A program made the position numbers and the translations under genes. Below, one piece after another: positions 11,501-19,670 of a stretch of DNA of 64,000 bases (the stretch's first letter is position 1; each line of letters begins with the position of its first letter). The notes beneath the pieces are model-generated. The model was given only the letters and a program-made list of their open reading frames with translations. It was not told the DNA's origin and made no database searches. The stretch is from Rhyacichthys aspro (taxonomy: Eukaryota; Chordata; Actinopteri; Gobiiformes; Rhyacichthyidae): the NCBI GenBank assembly GCA_036850595.1, contig CM072151.1:24072140-24136139 (forward strand). Direction: 5' to 3'.

Positions 11501-11605
11501 GGGATCAGTATAAAGGCGTTGGGGTGTCACTCGATGACCCCTATGAAAACTATCGAAGGAACAAAAGCTACAACTTCGTTGCCCGCATGAAGGCCAGAGA
11601 GGAAG
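117..11605 (+). CDS. cherp: cherp, 3' half (spliced; calcium homeostasis endoplasmic reticulum protein)
   Basis: Nine exons with compatible phases: 117-368, 1474-1666, 2105-2346, 2452-2585, 6870-6956, 10659-10799, 11051-11146, 11226-11320 and 11420-11605, about 475 codons. The gene runs in from the left edge, so the N-terminal SURP and CID-type regions known for the family are outside the window. The visible order is a Trp/Gly/Pro-rich stretch, a Pro/His-rich stretch (HFRGPFPPHQQPPPFNQ), a conserved block with PLDPKDIRLPPPMPPSDRLL and EGWEQNGLYEFFRAKMRARR, an RS domain, then a G-patch starting GEENKGHQLLMKMGWSGSGG. This order and these motifs match vertebrate CHERP closely. CHERP is known as a nuclear U2 snRNP/SR-associated splicing factor, first linked to ER calcium release. 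The final codons after AREE are not resolved. The host-gene assignment is firm; exon edges are inferred from GT-AG sites plus reading frame, except one GC donor. Confidence 0.93.
369..1473 (+). other. cherp intron with probable GC-AG splice sites; MITE-like sequence inside
   Basis: The upstream exon must end in phase 0 after codon CAG at 366-368 to join the next exon (AGA CCA CCT), and the bases that follow are GC at 369-370, not GT. The acceptor at 1471-1473 is a normal tttttttacag. About 478-1010 holds a dispersed-repeat-like segment (cccaatcccaattctacc, caaggggaaggggtaagg) that resembles teleost MITEs; its ends were not resolved. The rest is AT-rich with nothing recognisable. Confidence 0.6.
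1681..2043. repeat. Dispersed teleost repeat in cherp intron (same family as 31403-31790)
   Basis: It starts with repeated aattc units followed by agttttatttgtatagccc and continues through tccttagaccctccatcagg, gagaaacctcaggga and aggccgtgcaatagatgtgt. The same succession of blocks occurs at 31403-31790 in the same orientation. The family is interspersed; I cannot say whether it is a SINE or a LINE tail. It occupies most of the 1667-2104 intron. Confidence 0.75.
2921..3172. mobile_element. MITE-like element with imperfect terminal inverted repeats
   Basis: Left end ttagggcgcagtcacaccag and right end cctggtgtgagtacaccctt form imperfect inverted repeats. The interior is homologous in reverse orientation to 32826-32990: shared blocks are gtgctcccatctgtgcttgag and cctgaaatgcc with small changes. 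It has no coding capacity and lies in a cherp intron. Confidence 0.65.
3180..5905. other. cherp intron, mostly unrecognised sequence
   Basis: No exon, RNA gene or recognised transposon was seen apart from the palindrome at 4277-4309. Short open frames here have no recognisable motifs and look like chance. Confidence 0.5.
4277..4309. repeat. Perfect 14-bp inverted repeat (hairpin)
   Basis: Arm gtccgcccctatat at 4277-4290 and its exact complement atataggggcggac at 4296-4309 are separated by a 5-nt loop. Weaker symmetry continues outward (gttca at about 4266, gaac at about 4313). It is in an intron; it could be the core of a small foldback element. Confidence 0.8.
5910..6642 (-). mobile_element. 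Internally deleted Tc1/mariner element
   Basis: The left end is TA followed by cagtgctatgaaaaagtag, a terminal sequence typical of a teleost Tc1 family. The opposite end has gaatgacaaatcaggaaggg and then loses similarity, so the right terminus is damaged. On the minus strand 6163-6560 encodes the N-terminal half of a Tc1 transposase in two frames. The helix-turn-helix part includes VRAIIHKWRKW and the second part YLPRSGRPTKITPRAQQRL. The frame breaks between them near 6430, and the product ends at about the first catalytic region (LWTEETKVELFG, with a stop before TEE). The C-terminal catalytic half is missing, so it is a non-autonomous relic. Confidence 0.85.
6870..6956 (+). CDS. cherp: cherp exon with the conserved EGWEQNGLYEFFRAK block
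   Basis: A small 87-nt exon between acceptor ccccaacag and donor gtgtgt. It completes a Ser codon from the preceding exon and reads EGWEQNGLYEFFRAKMRARRKKEQEKHNR, the most conserved CHERP segment outside the G-patch; the basic tail leads into the RS domain. It is isolated by large transposon-filled introns of 4.3 kb and 3.7 kb. Confidence 0.93.
7207..7813. mobile_element. Foldback (long inverted repeat) element split by a SINE
   Basis: The segment around 7207-7258 (atatttggtgtgac ... acagttcttgtagtttcac) is the reverse complement, with few changes, of 7762-7813. The arm continues after the SINE at 7447 (ggtctcagtttttgaatg, ctgggcaggttt) and pairs with 7725-7760. The SINE therefore inserted into the left arm of an existing foldback element. 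There is no coding capacity. Confidence 0.75.
7259..7447 (-). mobile_element. tRNA-derived SINE (minus strand)
   Basis: Read on the minus strand it starts with a tRNA-like head: a box A-like tggctcacctgg followed by tagagc, and a box B-like gagttcaatta. It continues into a body with gtcctatcagataaaggc and ends in an A-rich tail next to tttgttttgtttt. This is the layout of a well-known teleost tRNA-SINE type. The box B departs from consensus, so it is not counted as a tRNA gene. Confidence 0.75.
8334..8995. mobile_element. MITE-like segment inside the outer hAT element
   Basis: The start (taggggtgggaatctttgg, cgatttgattccgattcag) and the inverted end (aaattccctactccta) form loose terminal inverted repeats. 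The ctcacgatttgattccgattc phrase belongs to a common teleost MITE group. It is non-coding. Confidence 0.5.
9099..10342. mobile_element. hAT-like non-autonomous element nested in 8122-10360
   Basis: The left end cagtgttgggcaagctac and the inverted right end tactgcccaccactg give hAT-style CAGTG termini. The subterminal regions are rich in agctacc-type motifs. The flanking 8-mers (cctctacc, cctgtttg) match only in part, so the target duplication is not convincing. At 9320-9420 an internal piece ends gagtttgagacccctg, itself the end of another hAT MITE group. There is no transposase. Confidence 0.55.
10659..11146 (+). CDS. cherp: cherp RS-domain exons
   Basis: Exons 10659-10799 and 11051-11146 encode alternating Arg-Ser and Ser-Arg dipeptides (RSRSRGRSSSRSSSHSSKSS, then RSRSRSSRSRSRSKSRSRS), ending VKRRGTAKSPL. 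RS domains mediate contacts within the spliceosome and are phosphorylated by SR kinases. The donor gtttgt and acceptor acttcag keep the frame through AG|A, and the preceding exon supplies the AG of the first Ser codon. The repetitive bases here are coding, not a microsatellite. Confidence 0.9.
11226..11605 (+). CDS. cherp: cherp G-patch and C-terminal exons; last codons unresolved
   Basis: Exons 11226-11320 and 11420-11605. The G-patch spans the junction, with glycine spacing in MKMGWSGSGGLGAKEQG followed by IQDPIKGGDVRDKWDQYKG; the end reads NYRRNKSYNFVARMKAREE. Human CHERP stops a few residues after this point. Here GAGGAAG is followed by gtacag, a good donor, implying one more tiny terminal exon that I could not locate. 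If unspliced, the frame runs 17 more codons to a stop near 11658. The G-patch is expected to bind a DEAH-box helicase or RNA. Confidence 0.88.
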
Positions 11606-11652
11606 GTACAGACTTCAGTTTACTAGTTTTACCTAAATGTCTGTTGTCTACA

Positions 11653-11930
11653 AACTAAATTCCAAAAATGTTGGGACACTGTGTAAAATGTAAATTAAAA
11701 TAGAATCCAATGATTTGCAATTTCTCATCAAACTTTATTTTACTCACAATAGAACATAAACATGTCAGGTGCTGAAACTGAGACATTTTATAATTTCCTG
11801 AAAAGGTCTTTTCTTTCTTTGAACTTGAAGGTAGCATCTCAACAAAGTAGTGGCAGTGGCAACAAACAGTAGGAATATAAATGGTACTAAAAAATAGTGT
11901 TGGCACTAGGAATGCAGCAATTCTCAATTA
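11653..11930 (-). mobile_element. Terminal fragment of a Tc1/mariner family (same family as 23.9-24.7 kb)
   Basis: It begins attccaaaaatgttgggaca followed by ctgtgtaaaa. Its reverse complement matches the right terminal region at 24600-24715, including gttttattgtgagtaaaat. Only the end region is present; no transposase reading was seen here. Confidence 0.65.
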
Positions 11931-12206
11931 TCCTGAAACTACTGTGATTGGACAAAGCTAGACTGGTTTCATGGTCGTTAAGAGTTGAATGGGTAGTGTG
12001 AGAGCCGATGGGGGAGTCGTTGGGCTCCTGTGACATTATTATTATTATTATTAGCATAACTGCTAATGTGTTAACTTGCTACTAGAGTGAAACTGTTTTG
12101 ATTTTGGCTTTGACTTCTATCTGGAGTGTCCTGTCTTCACAAATGATCATTGCGCAGTCTAAGAAGGCCAGACGTTTCTCCTTAGCGTCCTCATGGGTAA
12201 ACTTGA

Positions 12207-12209
<3 letters not shown>

Positions 12210-12258
<49 letters not shown>

Positions 12259-12270
12259 TATATACACACA
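12210..12270. repeat. (TG)n/(TA)n microsatellite at the left edge of a Tc1 element
   Basis: About 20 TG units followed by alternating TA and CA. It abuts the Tc1 terminus at 12271, and an AT tract resumes on the other side at 14172, so the transposon entered a TA-rich microsatellite. Confidence 0.95.
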
Positions 12271-12432
12271 CACTACCGCTCAAAAGTTTGGGGCCACCCA
12301 AAAAATGTCATGTTTTTCCATGAAAACTCACATTTTATTAATCAAATGGGTTGCAAAATGAATAGAAAATATAGTCAAAACATTGACAAGGCTAGAAATA
12401 ATGATTTGTACTTGAAATAATAATTTAGTCCT

Positions 12433-13434
12433 TCAAACTTTGCTTTCATCAAAGAATCCTCCATTTGCAGCAATTACAGCCTTGCAGACCTTTGGCATTC
12501 TAGATGTCAATTTGTTGAGGTAATCTGAGGAAATTTCACCCCATGCTTCCTGAAGCACCTCCCATAAGTTGGATTGGCTTGATGGGCACTTCTTACGCAC
12601 CATGCGGTCAAGCTGCTCCCACAACAGCTCAATAGGGTTGAGATCTGGTGACTGTGCTGGCCCCTCCATTATAGACAGAATACCAGCTTACTGCTTCTTC
12701 CCTAAATAGTTCTTGCATAGTTCGGAGGTATGCTTTGGGTCATTGTCTTGTTGTAGGACAAAATTGCCTCCAATCAAGCGCTGTCCACAGGGTATGGCAT
12801 GGCGTTGCAAAATGGATTGATAGCCGTCCTTATTCAATATCCCTTTTACCCTGTGCCAATCTCCCACTTCACCAGCACCAAAGCATCCCCAGACCATCAC
12901 ATTTCCTCCACCATGCTTGACAGATCGTGTCAAGCACTGCTCCAGCATCTTTTCATTTGTTTTGCATCTCACAAATGTTCTTCTTTGTGATCCAAACACC
13001 TCAAACTTGGATTCATCTGTCCAATGTTTGTGTTCTTTTGCCCATCTTAATCTTTTCCTTTTGTTGGCTAGTCTCAGATATGGCGCTTTCTTTGCTGCTC
13101 TGCCTAGAAGGCCAGCATCCTGGAGTCGCCTCTTCACTGTTGACGTTGAGACTGGTGTTTTGCGGGTACCATTTAATGAAGCTGCCAGTTGAGGACCTTT
13201 GAGGCGTCTGTTTCTCAAACTAGAGACTCTGATGTACTTATACTCTTGCTCAGTTGTGCACCGGGGCCTCCCACATCTCCTCCTATTGTGGTTAGAGCCA
13301 GTTTGCGCCGTTCTTTGAAGGGAGTAGTACACACCATTGTAGGAGATCTTCAGTTTCTTGGCTATTTCTCTCATGGAATAGCCTTCGTTTCTCAGAACAA
13401 GAATAGCCCACTTTGAGACTACAATCGAACACAT
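12433..13434 (-). pseudogene. Tc1 transposase with one in-frame stop and an internal deletion
   Basis: The frame starts MCSIVVSKWAILVLRNEG at 13434. N-terminal helix-turn-helix region: SMREIAKKLKISYNGVYYSL and GRPRCTTEQE. The catalytic domain shows TDESKFEVFG (first Asp), LQQDNDPKHTS (second Asp) and SPDLNPIELLWEQLDR (Glu). A stop at 12688-12690, right after NYLGKKQ, splits it; the sequence resumes in the same frame to ESKV at 12433. Residues normally found between KEHKHW and TDESK are missing, an in-frame deletion of roughly ten codons. The DDE residues are present but the protein is truncated, so the copy is dead. The two parts are in the same frame, so only the stop separates them. Confidence 0.92.
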
Positions 13435-13639
13435 AAATGCTGAAGCTCCAGATACTCAACTAGCCAAAGGAAGACCAATTTTATTGCTTCTTTAATCAGT
13501 GCAACAGTTTTCAGCTGTGCTAACATGATTGCACAAGGCTTTTCAAATGATCAATTAGTCTTTTAACATGATAAACTTGGATTAGCTAACAGAATATGCC
13601 ATTGGAACACAGGAGTGATGGTTGCTCTAAATGGGTCTC

Positions 13640-13981
13640 CAGTGTTTCCCACAGAATTAAAAAAGACCCTGGGGGGACCCCCCTCCAGACTGACACCGTG
13701 GGCTCGGGTGTGCGACATCGATCGGTGGCGTTCCGCAGCGGAGCGGAGCCGCAACGCATGCAGTGGAACAACGGGGTCACGCTCCGCTCGGTGTCTGCGT
13801 TGTGCCTATGCAGTGTGGCGTCGACGGGGGAGGGGCACACGAACGGAATTGATTTTACGACAAAGCACCTAGCGTTTATCCACCGGTGTAAAAAAAAAAA
13901 AAGTCAGCAAAATGAAACTATGGCGGCCCAAAAAAGATTCTGGCGGCCCGCCATTAACTATTTAATTGATGGGAAACCCTG
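13640..13981. mobile_element. Small hAT-like MITE nested in the Tc1 element
   Basis: The left end cagtgtttcccacagaatta and inverted right end taattgatgggaaaccctg are about 20-bp terminal inverted repeats of the CAGNGTTTCCC type. The flanking target reads gggtctc on both sides (7-8 bp), and removing the insert restores ordinary Tc1 sequence (aaatgggtctctgtacacc). The inside is unusually GC-rich for this window (about 13690-13830) and includes ggcggcccgcc. Confidence 0.85.
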
Positions 13982-14171
13982 GGTCTCTGTACACCTATGT
14001 AGATATTCCAATGAAAAACATCAGTTTCCAGCTATGACAGTCATTTACCACATTAACAATGTCTAGACTGTATTTCTGGTTAATTTCATGTTATATTAAT
14101 TAAGGAAAATGGTGCTTTTTATTAAAAAATCAGGACATTTCTAAGTGACCCCAAACTTTTGAGCGGTAGTG

Positions 14172-14253
<82 letters not shown>

Positions 14254-14420
14254 TACACACACACAACAAAAGTTTTGACTTTTAGATAAAGTTTGATGCT
14301 GTTTCAGTTCTGTTTAGGAGGTCAAATTGGCGTTCAATTCTCGCCTCCCATTCATTTGCATCACATAATTCGGGCATACCCATGGCAACACGGTTCCTCC
14401 AAAATAAATTATTTTTTTGC

Positions 14421-14491
<71 letters not shown>

Positions 14492-15140
14492 TCAGGGATG
14501 CACTGATATGGAAATTTCAGGCCGATACTGATATTTTATTCAACATAATGGCTGATACCGATATTTTCTGGCATTATTTTTCCTTTGGGGAAAAAAACTT
14601 AAAGAATGACAAGATTGACAGAGCCAGAGGCTGGAGTGGCTGAGAAGAGATTGACATACAGTGGAGACACCGCCATGACAAAACAAAAGCCTCCACACCT
14701 TCAGAATGATTTTTTTTAAACAATGTTATGTGTATTGGATATATACACATAAATAGCCTATATTTGCGCACATATACTTACCATAATCAGAGCTTGAAAT
14801 TATTATTATCATAATTTAAATATCATGAAACGTTAAAATTAACTTTATTCTGTTCTTTCCCAGAAAGGCGAAAATATCCCCACACCGCTGACATTTTAGA
14901 AACAAGCAAGCTACACCTTTCGCGCGCATTACGTACACAAGTTGTTGTCATAGCAACAGTTAAAGGAGCCGCAGCAAAAGCAGAAAGGCAGGCGAGAATG
15001 ACATATACTCCGCACATACACTTTACGTGATAACAGAATAACATCGGTAGGCTGGTATAGGCGCATCTTCTGATGTCCGATGTCAGTCAACCTCATCAAT
15101 ATCGGCCGATACCAACGTTAAGCCGATAAATCGGCGAATC

Positions 15141-15195
<55 letters not shown>
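14172..15195. repeat. (TA)n microsatellite blocks split by inserted DNA
   Basis: TA tracts lie at about 14176-14226, 14424-14489 and 15144-15194. Between the last two sits a MITE (14493-15143). Between the first two are (acacat)n-like repeats and a copy of a dispersed family (gaggtcaaattggcgttcaa). The coding appearance of the TA tract (runs of Ile-Tyr) is an artefact. Confidence 0.9.
14493..15143. mobile_element. hAT-like MITE of the 'gccgatac' group inside a TA microsatellite
   Basis: It starts cagggatgcactgatatgg and ends aatcggcgaatccct, with repeated gccgatac phrases near both ends (14520-14570, 15100-15130). Both sides are (TA)n, so a target duplication cannot be read. No transposase. 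Confidence 0.65.
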
Positions 15196-15197
<2 letters not shown>

Positions 15198-15400
15198 CTG
15201 AATTTTGTGCAAAGTTTGGTGAGTTTTTGAGCACGTTCAGGGGGTCAGATTAGCACTCAAACAGCCGAAAAAAAAATCCAAACAACCAGCTATGGCTCTG
15301 GCCTAATAATAAGAATCCAGGTGATTACAATAGAGCCCTTGCCACCAGCTATGGCTCTGGCCAAAATATGCACTCAAAATCTAGCTGCAAATAAAAAGGT
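15196..15400. repeat. Dispersed repeat, related to dnah10 intron at 53925-53990
   Basis: tgaattttgtgcaaagtttg followed by gtgagtttttgagc and cgttcaggggg resembles 53930-53985 (tgaattttgtgcagattttt, gtgactttt, cgttcaggtg). The phrase ccagctatggctctggcc occurs twice, at about 15283 and 15343. The family is not identified. Confidence 0.6.
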
Positions 15401-17544
15401 TTTTTGTTGAGATTGTATTTTTTTTTTTTTTTTGGTTCATATATTACGCTCTCAAGTTTCTATTTCTTATTGAGCTGACCGTGCTCTGCATGTGAGCGCG
15501 CAGCTCGGTGTTTGTGAGTGAGAGTGAGTCTGATCTTTAGACAGGTCATGCTCAGCTTTGAACAGACATACAGTTATGTTCATAATAAGAGCAGTGTGTT
15601 TAAAAAGTGTCTAAAGTTCAAAATCCTTCTAATAGCCTTTATTTTCATACACCAAAAGCATTAGGAACACTGCACAGTGTATTTTGTTCTAATTTGTTAT
15701 TCTGTTACAGAAAGTGAAGAAAGGGGAATATTAGGCTGTTCAAAAAATACTGTATGTATTTTCTTTACAGACCCAAACATTTACTGTATAAACTGAAAAA
15801 TGCTTTAGATTTAGCTTTCCTGTGAATCACTGAACTAATATTTCATTGTATTTTGAGAAGCTGACACATCTGTGTTGCATGGAGTCAACCAGCTTCTGGC
15901 TTCTGTGAACAGCTGGGACCATTGGACTACATTACACAGTCCCTCTGCATTTCTTGGTTTTGCCTCAGAAACAGAATTTTTGATGTCACCCACAAGTTTT
16001 CTATTGGCTAAAGGTCTGGGGATTGTGCTGGCTGCTCCATAACATCAATCTTGTTGGTCTGAACAAAGATGCTGCTCACTTACTGGTGTGTTTGGGCTCT
16101 TTGTCTTCTTTAAACACAAATTTCAAGGGCATTTTCTGTTTGGCATAAGGCAATGTGACTTCAAGTATTTTGATGTATTCCAACTGATCCAAAGTCTACT
16201 TTATGTCTGCCACATTTTAAGAACATACAGAGAACTATAATCACATTACTCTCTTCCCTTGGTGCATACAATACAATAAGTGCAATGTAAGAAGAAACAC
16301 AAGTGAGGTTATGCAAAAGAAATAATCTATTTATAAAAGAATTTTAAAAAAAGTATAGTACAAAAAATAAATACAACAAAAGGCACATAACAAATCAGTG
16401 CAAAGTGTAAACAGAATATTTGCAGTAAAGGCAGCGCAAAAAGTATAAACCATAATCCTGTTGTGCGATAAATAGACCCAACATTAAAGGGCCATTGTGT
16501 AACTTTCATAAATTTCTACCAGTTACTGACACCTGTGGCCGTTAGAGGAACTGCAGTCAGTGTCGCGCTCGCTCTCACACGCGCGTTCGTACGAGCTCGA
16601 CTGAAGAACCGGAGTATTAGCGTCAACACAAACTCTTTTACAGACTCATCACAGACTCAACACAGACTCTGAGATTTACTGTCATGTTTACGGAGGAGGT
16701 AAGAGAAGTTACAGAAAGTTTGACAAACTTTATTTGAGACTAAACTATACTTGACTCTCGAGACTGACACAGAGAGTGAACTCTTGAGACAGAGGCAAGA
16801 GAACGACTAATGTTTGACAATAGTATGTTTTATAAAGTGTTTTTCAACACAATACAGTAGTTAGAGCAAACTCTGTGTGATATATTATCGACTGTATGTA
16901 ACGTTTGTCAAAAAAGCGTTGACAAACGTTAGCTTAGCTATAGCTAGCTTTAGCACTAGCTCACGTAGTTTCCATCGAGACCCTGCAGTGTTTACACAGG
17001 AGTCTCAGCAGAAAAACGGCAAAAGTTAGTGAACTTATCTCTATCAGACGGGATACGATACATAATGTGTTACTATTACTGTTATTTTGCCGAGACATTA
17101 GAGCATTTCATTTTTATTTGATCAGCTAATGTCTAAACAGCTGCACTGTTCCTAAACCTTGTGTAAAACATCAGTGACAAGCACCAAAACAACACTCACT
17201 GACCTCTTATTTATTCTGGAGAAAAGCAAAATACATATTACTAAGTACAGGAGTTTTGCTTGTTTCTAGGTACCACTACTGTACGAAATTGGTCTGGCAT
17301 TAGGTTGAGACAACATAAATGTAACCCCACTGTATCATTTTAGTTTATCCTTGTTTATTTTACTCTTGGTTCATTCAGAATACCTCTAACATGAAATTTG
17401 GCTCAATAAATGAACAAATAAGTCATATATTTTTATTGTTCTCTTCTCAGGACTCCAGCTCTGGAGTTTGAAGCTCTTGTGCAGGAGATCACTAACAGTG
17501 ACTGCAGCATCTGTCTCCAGAGAAGGATGAAGTGCTCCAGATGA

Positions 17545-17796
17545 ATGGAACTCGTCTGTGAGGGGTTTTTTCTGGATGTGCCGGAGAGAGTCACACCAGG
17601 ACCAGCCGAACCCAACAGGGGTCAGCCAGCTCGGTGCACCTGCCTGAACTGCCCAGTCATGACAACAGATCTAGAAAACAAGTGCTGCAGGACGATCCAA
17701 CAGGGCGTCTCAGAACACCACATGGAGCTGTTTTTATTTATTTTTTTCAGAAAATTAGATTTTAAAAAAACAACTTTCATTTGTTTTATTAATTGA
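17545..17796 (+). CDS. Short Cys-rich frame resembling the P2X7 C-terminal ballast motif
   Basis: 83 codons with stop at 17794-17796. The core reads RCTCLNCPVMTTDLENKCCR, then QQGVSEHHMELF. The spacing C-x-C-x2-C ... CCR followed by a VSEH-like stretch resembles the zinc-binding start of the P2X7 receptor C-terminal (ballast) domain, which begins WCxCxxC ... CCR. No P2X channel portion (two membrane helices) is nearby. A ctcag acceptor-like site at 17450 suggests it may be a 3' exon. It lies inside a TTAA-flanked transposon. The homology is from motif recognition only; the frame could also be a decayed accessory ORF of the element. Confidence 0.45.
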   Translation: MELVCEGFFLDVPERVTPGPAEPNRGQPARCTCLNCPVMTTDLENKCCRTIQQGVSEHHMELFLFIFFRKLDFKKTTFICFIN

Positions 17797-19329
17797 AAGT
17801 TTTATATGGTGTTTATATACAGGCAGAAATAAATATAAATGTAAAGGAATTGCTGTATTTGAGCACTGTCTCTTTTTATTGCTGCCCTTTGTTTTTTAGG
17901 CTGAAGTCATGTTCTAAAGAAAGAGAGAGAGAATAATAAGCATTGGTGTCATTTTTACGGTCATGACATACATTTATTTACTTTATTATAACATACAATA
18001 CATAGATAATACAGATAAAGTTTGACAGGTAACAAACATGTCCACAGCATTGTAGATAAGTGCATATTGATATTATGATGTAAATAACAAAACAGGCTAG
18101 ACTTCTTCACTGGAGCATGATACCTGAACATAACGGTTCCTTGTGAGAGACAGGTAAGGACTGTGGACATGTGGCTGACATACCTGTCCTCTGCAGAGTA
18201 GTGTTTGGGCCAGTTCAGCTGTAGGTGGGGACACAACCCCAGGGAGGAGACCAGGGGCCCGAGGGTCATCTGGCCCATGACCTCTTTGTCCCACATCCAG
18301 AGGTGCATGCTGGATCTGCTGAGGGCCCACTCCTGCTCACCACTGACGTGGTGCAGTACACCTCAGCACAGAGCCTAAATATATTGAATTTAGAGTCTAA
18401 GTTACAAGGAATGATCACACCTGAGTTCATTTTTTATCTGAAATACTAACTGAAAACAAACTTACCTGTCAGATCCTGCAGTTATTGATTCAGGATGGTG
18501 TGGCAATCCTGTCTATTTTCTTGGTGTTTTCCACTGTTGTTTTCTCATAGCTGTAAACAATTCAACTATTGTTAGAATACAGGAAAATAGAATATTTACA
18601 ACAGCATTACTATTGACAGTGCCACTGTATTTTCAACAAAAAAACAAAATATAACTACATTTTCATTGATCGATTACCTCCATGTTACTAACCAGCTTAC
18701 CATTTGATTATTAGTTACCTAACATACAAATAAATGCACAAGCACAGCTAATCCCACCAGATATGTTTACTTTATTTGTATATACGCTCTATTGTGTGTC
18801 GTGCTGTGTATCACAACTGAGACAAGCGGATGTGATTTTCATTACAATAAACAGTCCGACTTGTAAATAATCATGACATGAATATAACGAGGTAACCAGT
18901 GAAACACTTGAGGTACAGTTACCTTTAGCTCGGTCTAACCGACAGTTGTAACGTTAGTGTAATGGCTCGCGTTTTCTGGTGTTTATTTAGCAAACGAGTT
19001 AGTGTAACTCAAAAATGCCACACAGAGCTGGCATTAGCTGCTGTGTGAAGACAGCCGATAAGTAAGAAAAGCCAGGACTGCACATTTGTCAGATTCATAA
19101 GCCTCGGGAGTCAGGATCATAACGAAGTTACGGTCTGAAGGTATTTAATCCATTCAAAACACAAACTTGTTTAGAGCCGTTGCTGTTAGCTAGTTAGCAT
19201 CCCCGTTTCGGAAGCATGCTATTGTTATTTAGCATTAGACAACTGATAACAAAGCATCACATGATATTTCACATGGTCAGTGATGATGTCTTACCTTCTG
19301 AATGAAAAGAAAGCCGATTCTGGGTCTGT

Positions 19330-19670
19330 TTTATCCCCAGAGCAGTTCTTCGCTCTCGCGGCCGACTCTGGCTCGTCTTCCTCCGGCGCCGGTCACACTC
19401 CTTTGGGTCTGCGGGCCTCGCTCGATAAAACGTTCTTTGTTTTTTTAATGTTTGCTGGTAGTTTGTGTCGGTGTCCGGGTTGTGCTGTGTTGCTGTGCTG
19501 GAGGCCGTTCGGGGTTTTTGTGTCTGCAGAGTCCATCTCAAAACTAACACGAACTAATGCCGCTGACTGTCATGGCCGCCGCGCAGGAAAGTCCAAGACC
19601 AAGGAGACGAGAACGCGCACGACGTCACATCCGCCTCGATTTCGCGGGAAATCCGACCCGAATACTACTC
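19330..19670. promoter_or_regulatory. CpG-rich block inside the TTAA element
   Basis: Dense CpG (ctcgcggccgactc, tccggcgccggtcac, gccgccgcgcagg, gaacgcgcacgacgtcac) in otherwise AT-rich DNA. It includes a CRE-like acgtca. This looks like a CpG-island promoter. Whether it drives a minus- or plus-strand transcript, or was captured from a host gene, cannot be told from sequence. Confidence 0.45.

Larger units (their letters stand above)
12271..14171 (-). mobile_element. Tc1/mariner transposon, nearly complete but inactive
   Basis: The terminal sequence cactaccgctcaaaagtttg at 12271 is repeated in inverted form at the right end (caaacttttgagcggtagtg, ending 14171). These are the ends of a widespread teleost Tc1 family. 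Inside are a minus-strand transposase (12433-13434) and, beyond its start codon, a 342-bp hAT MITE (13640-13981). It is flanked by microsatellite on both sides. It is 1.9 kb with the MITE and about 1.56 kb without, the usual Tc1 size. Confidence 0.92.

Noticed and set aside
12193..12420. Frames rich in Cys-Val or His-Thr near 12.2 kb
   Set aside because: Translation of a (TG)n microsatellite, no gene.
14293..14643. 116-residue frame with a long Ile-Tyr repeat
   Set aside because: Product of the (TA)n tract; flanks are dispersed repeats.
17961..18330. Minus-strand 115-residue frame in the TTAA element as a gene
   Set aside because: No motif recognised, and it overlaps another frame of equal quality; left unannotated.
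19010..19115. ATGCCACACAGAGCT... as the start of a THAP-type zinc finger in the TTAA element
   Set aside because: A stop follows within 20 codons and the Cys/His spacing does not match a THAP domain.
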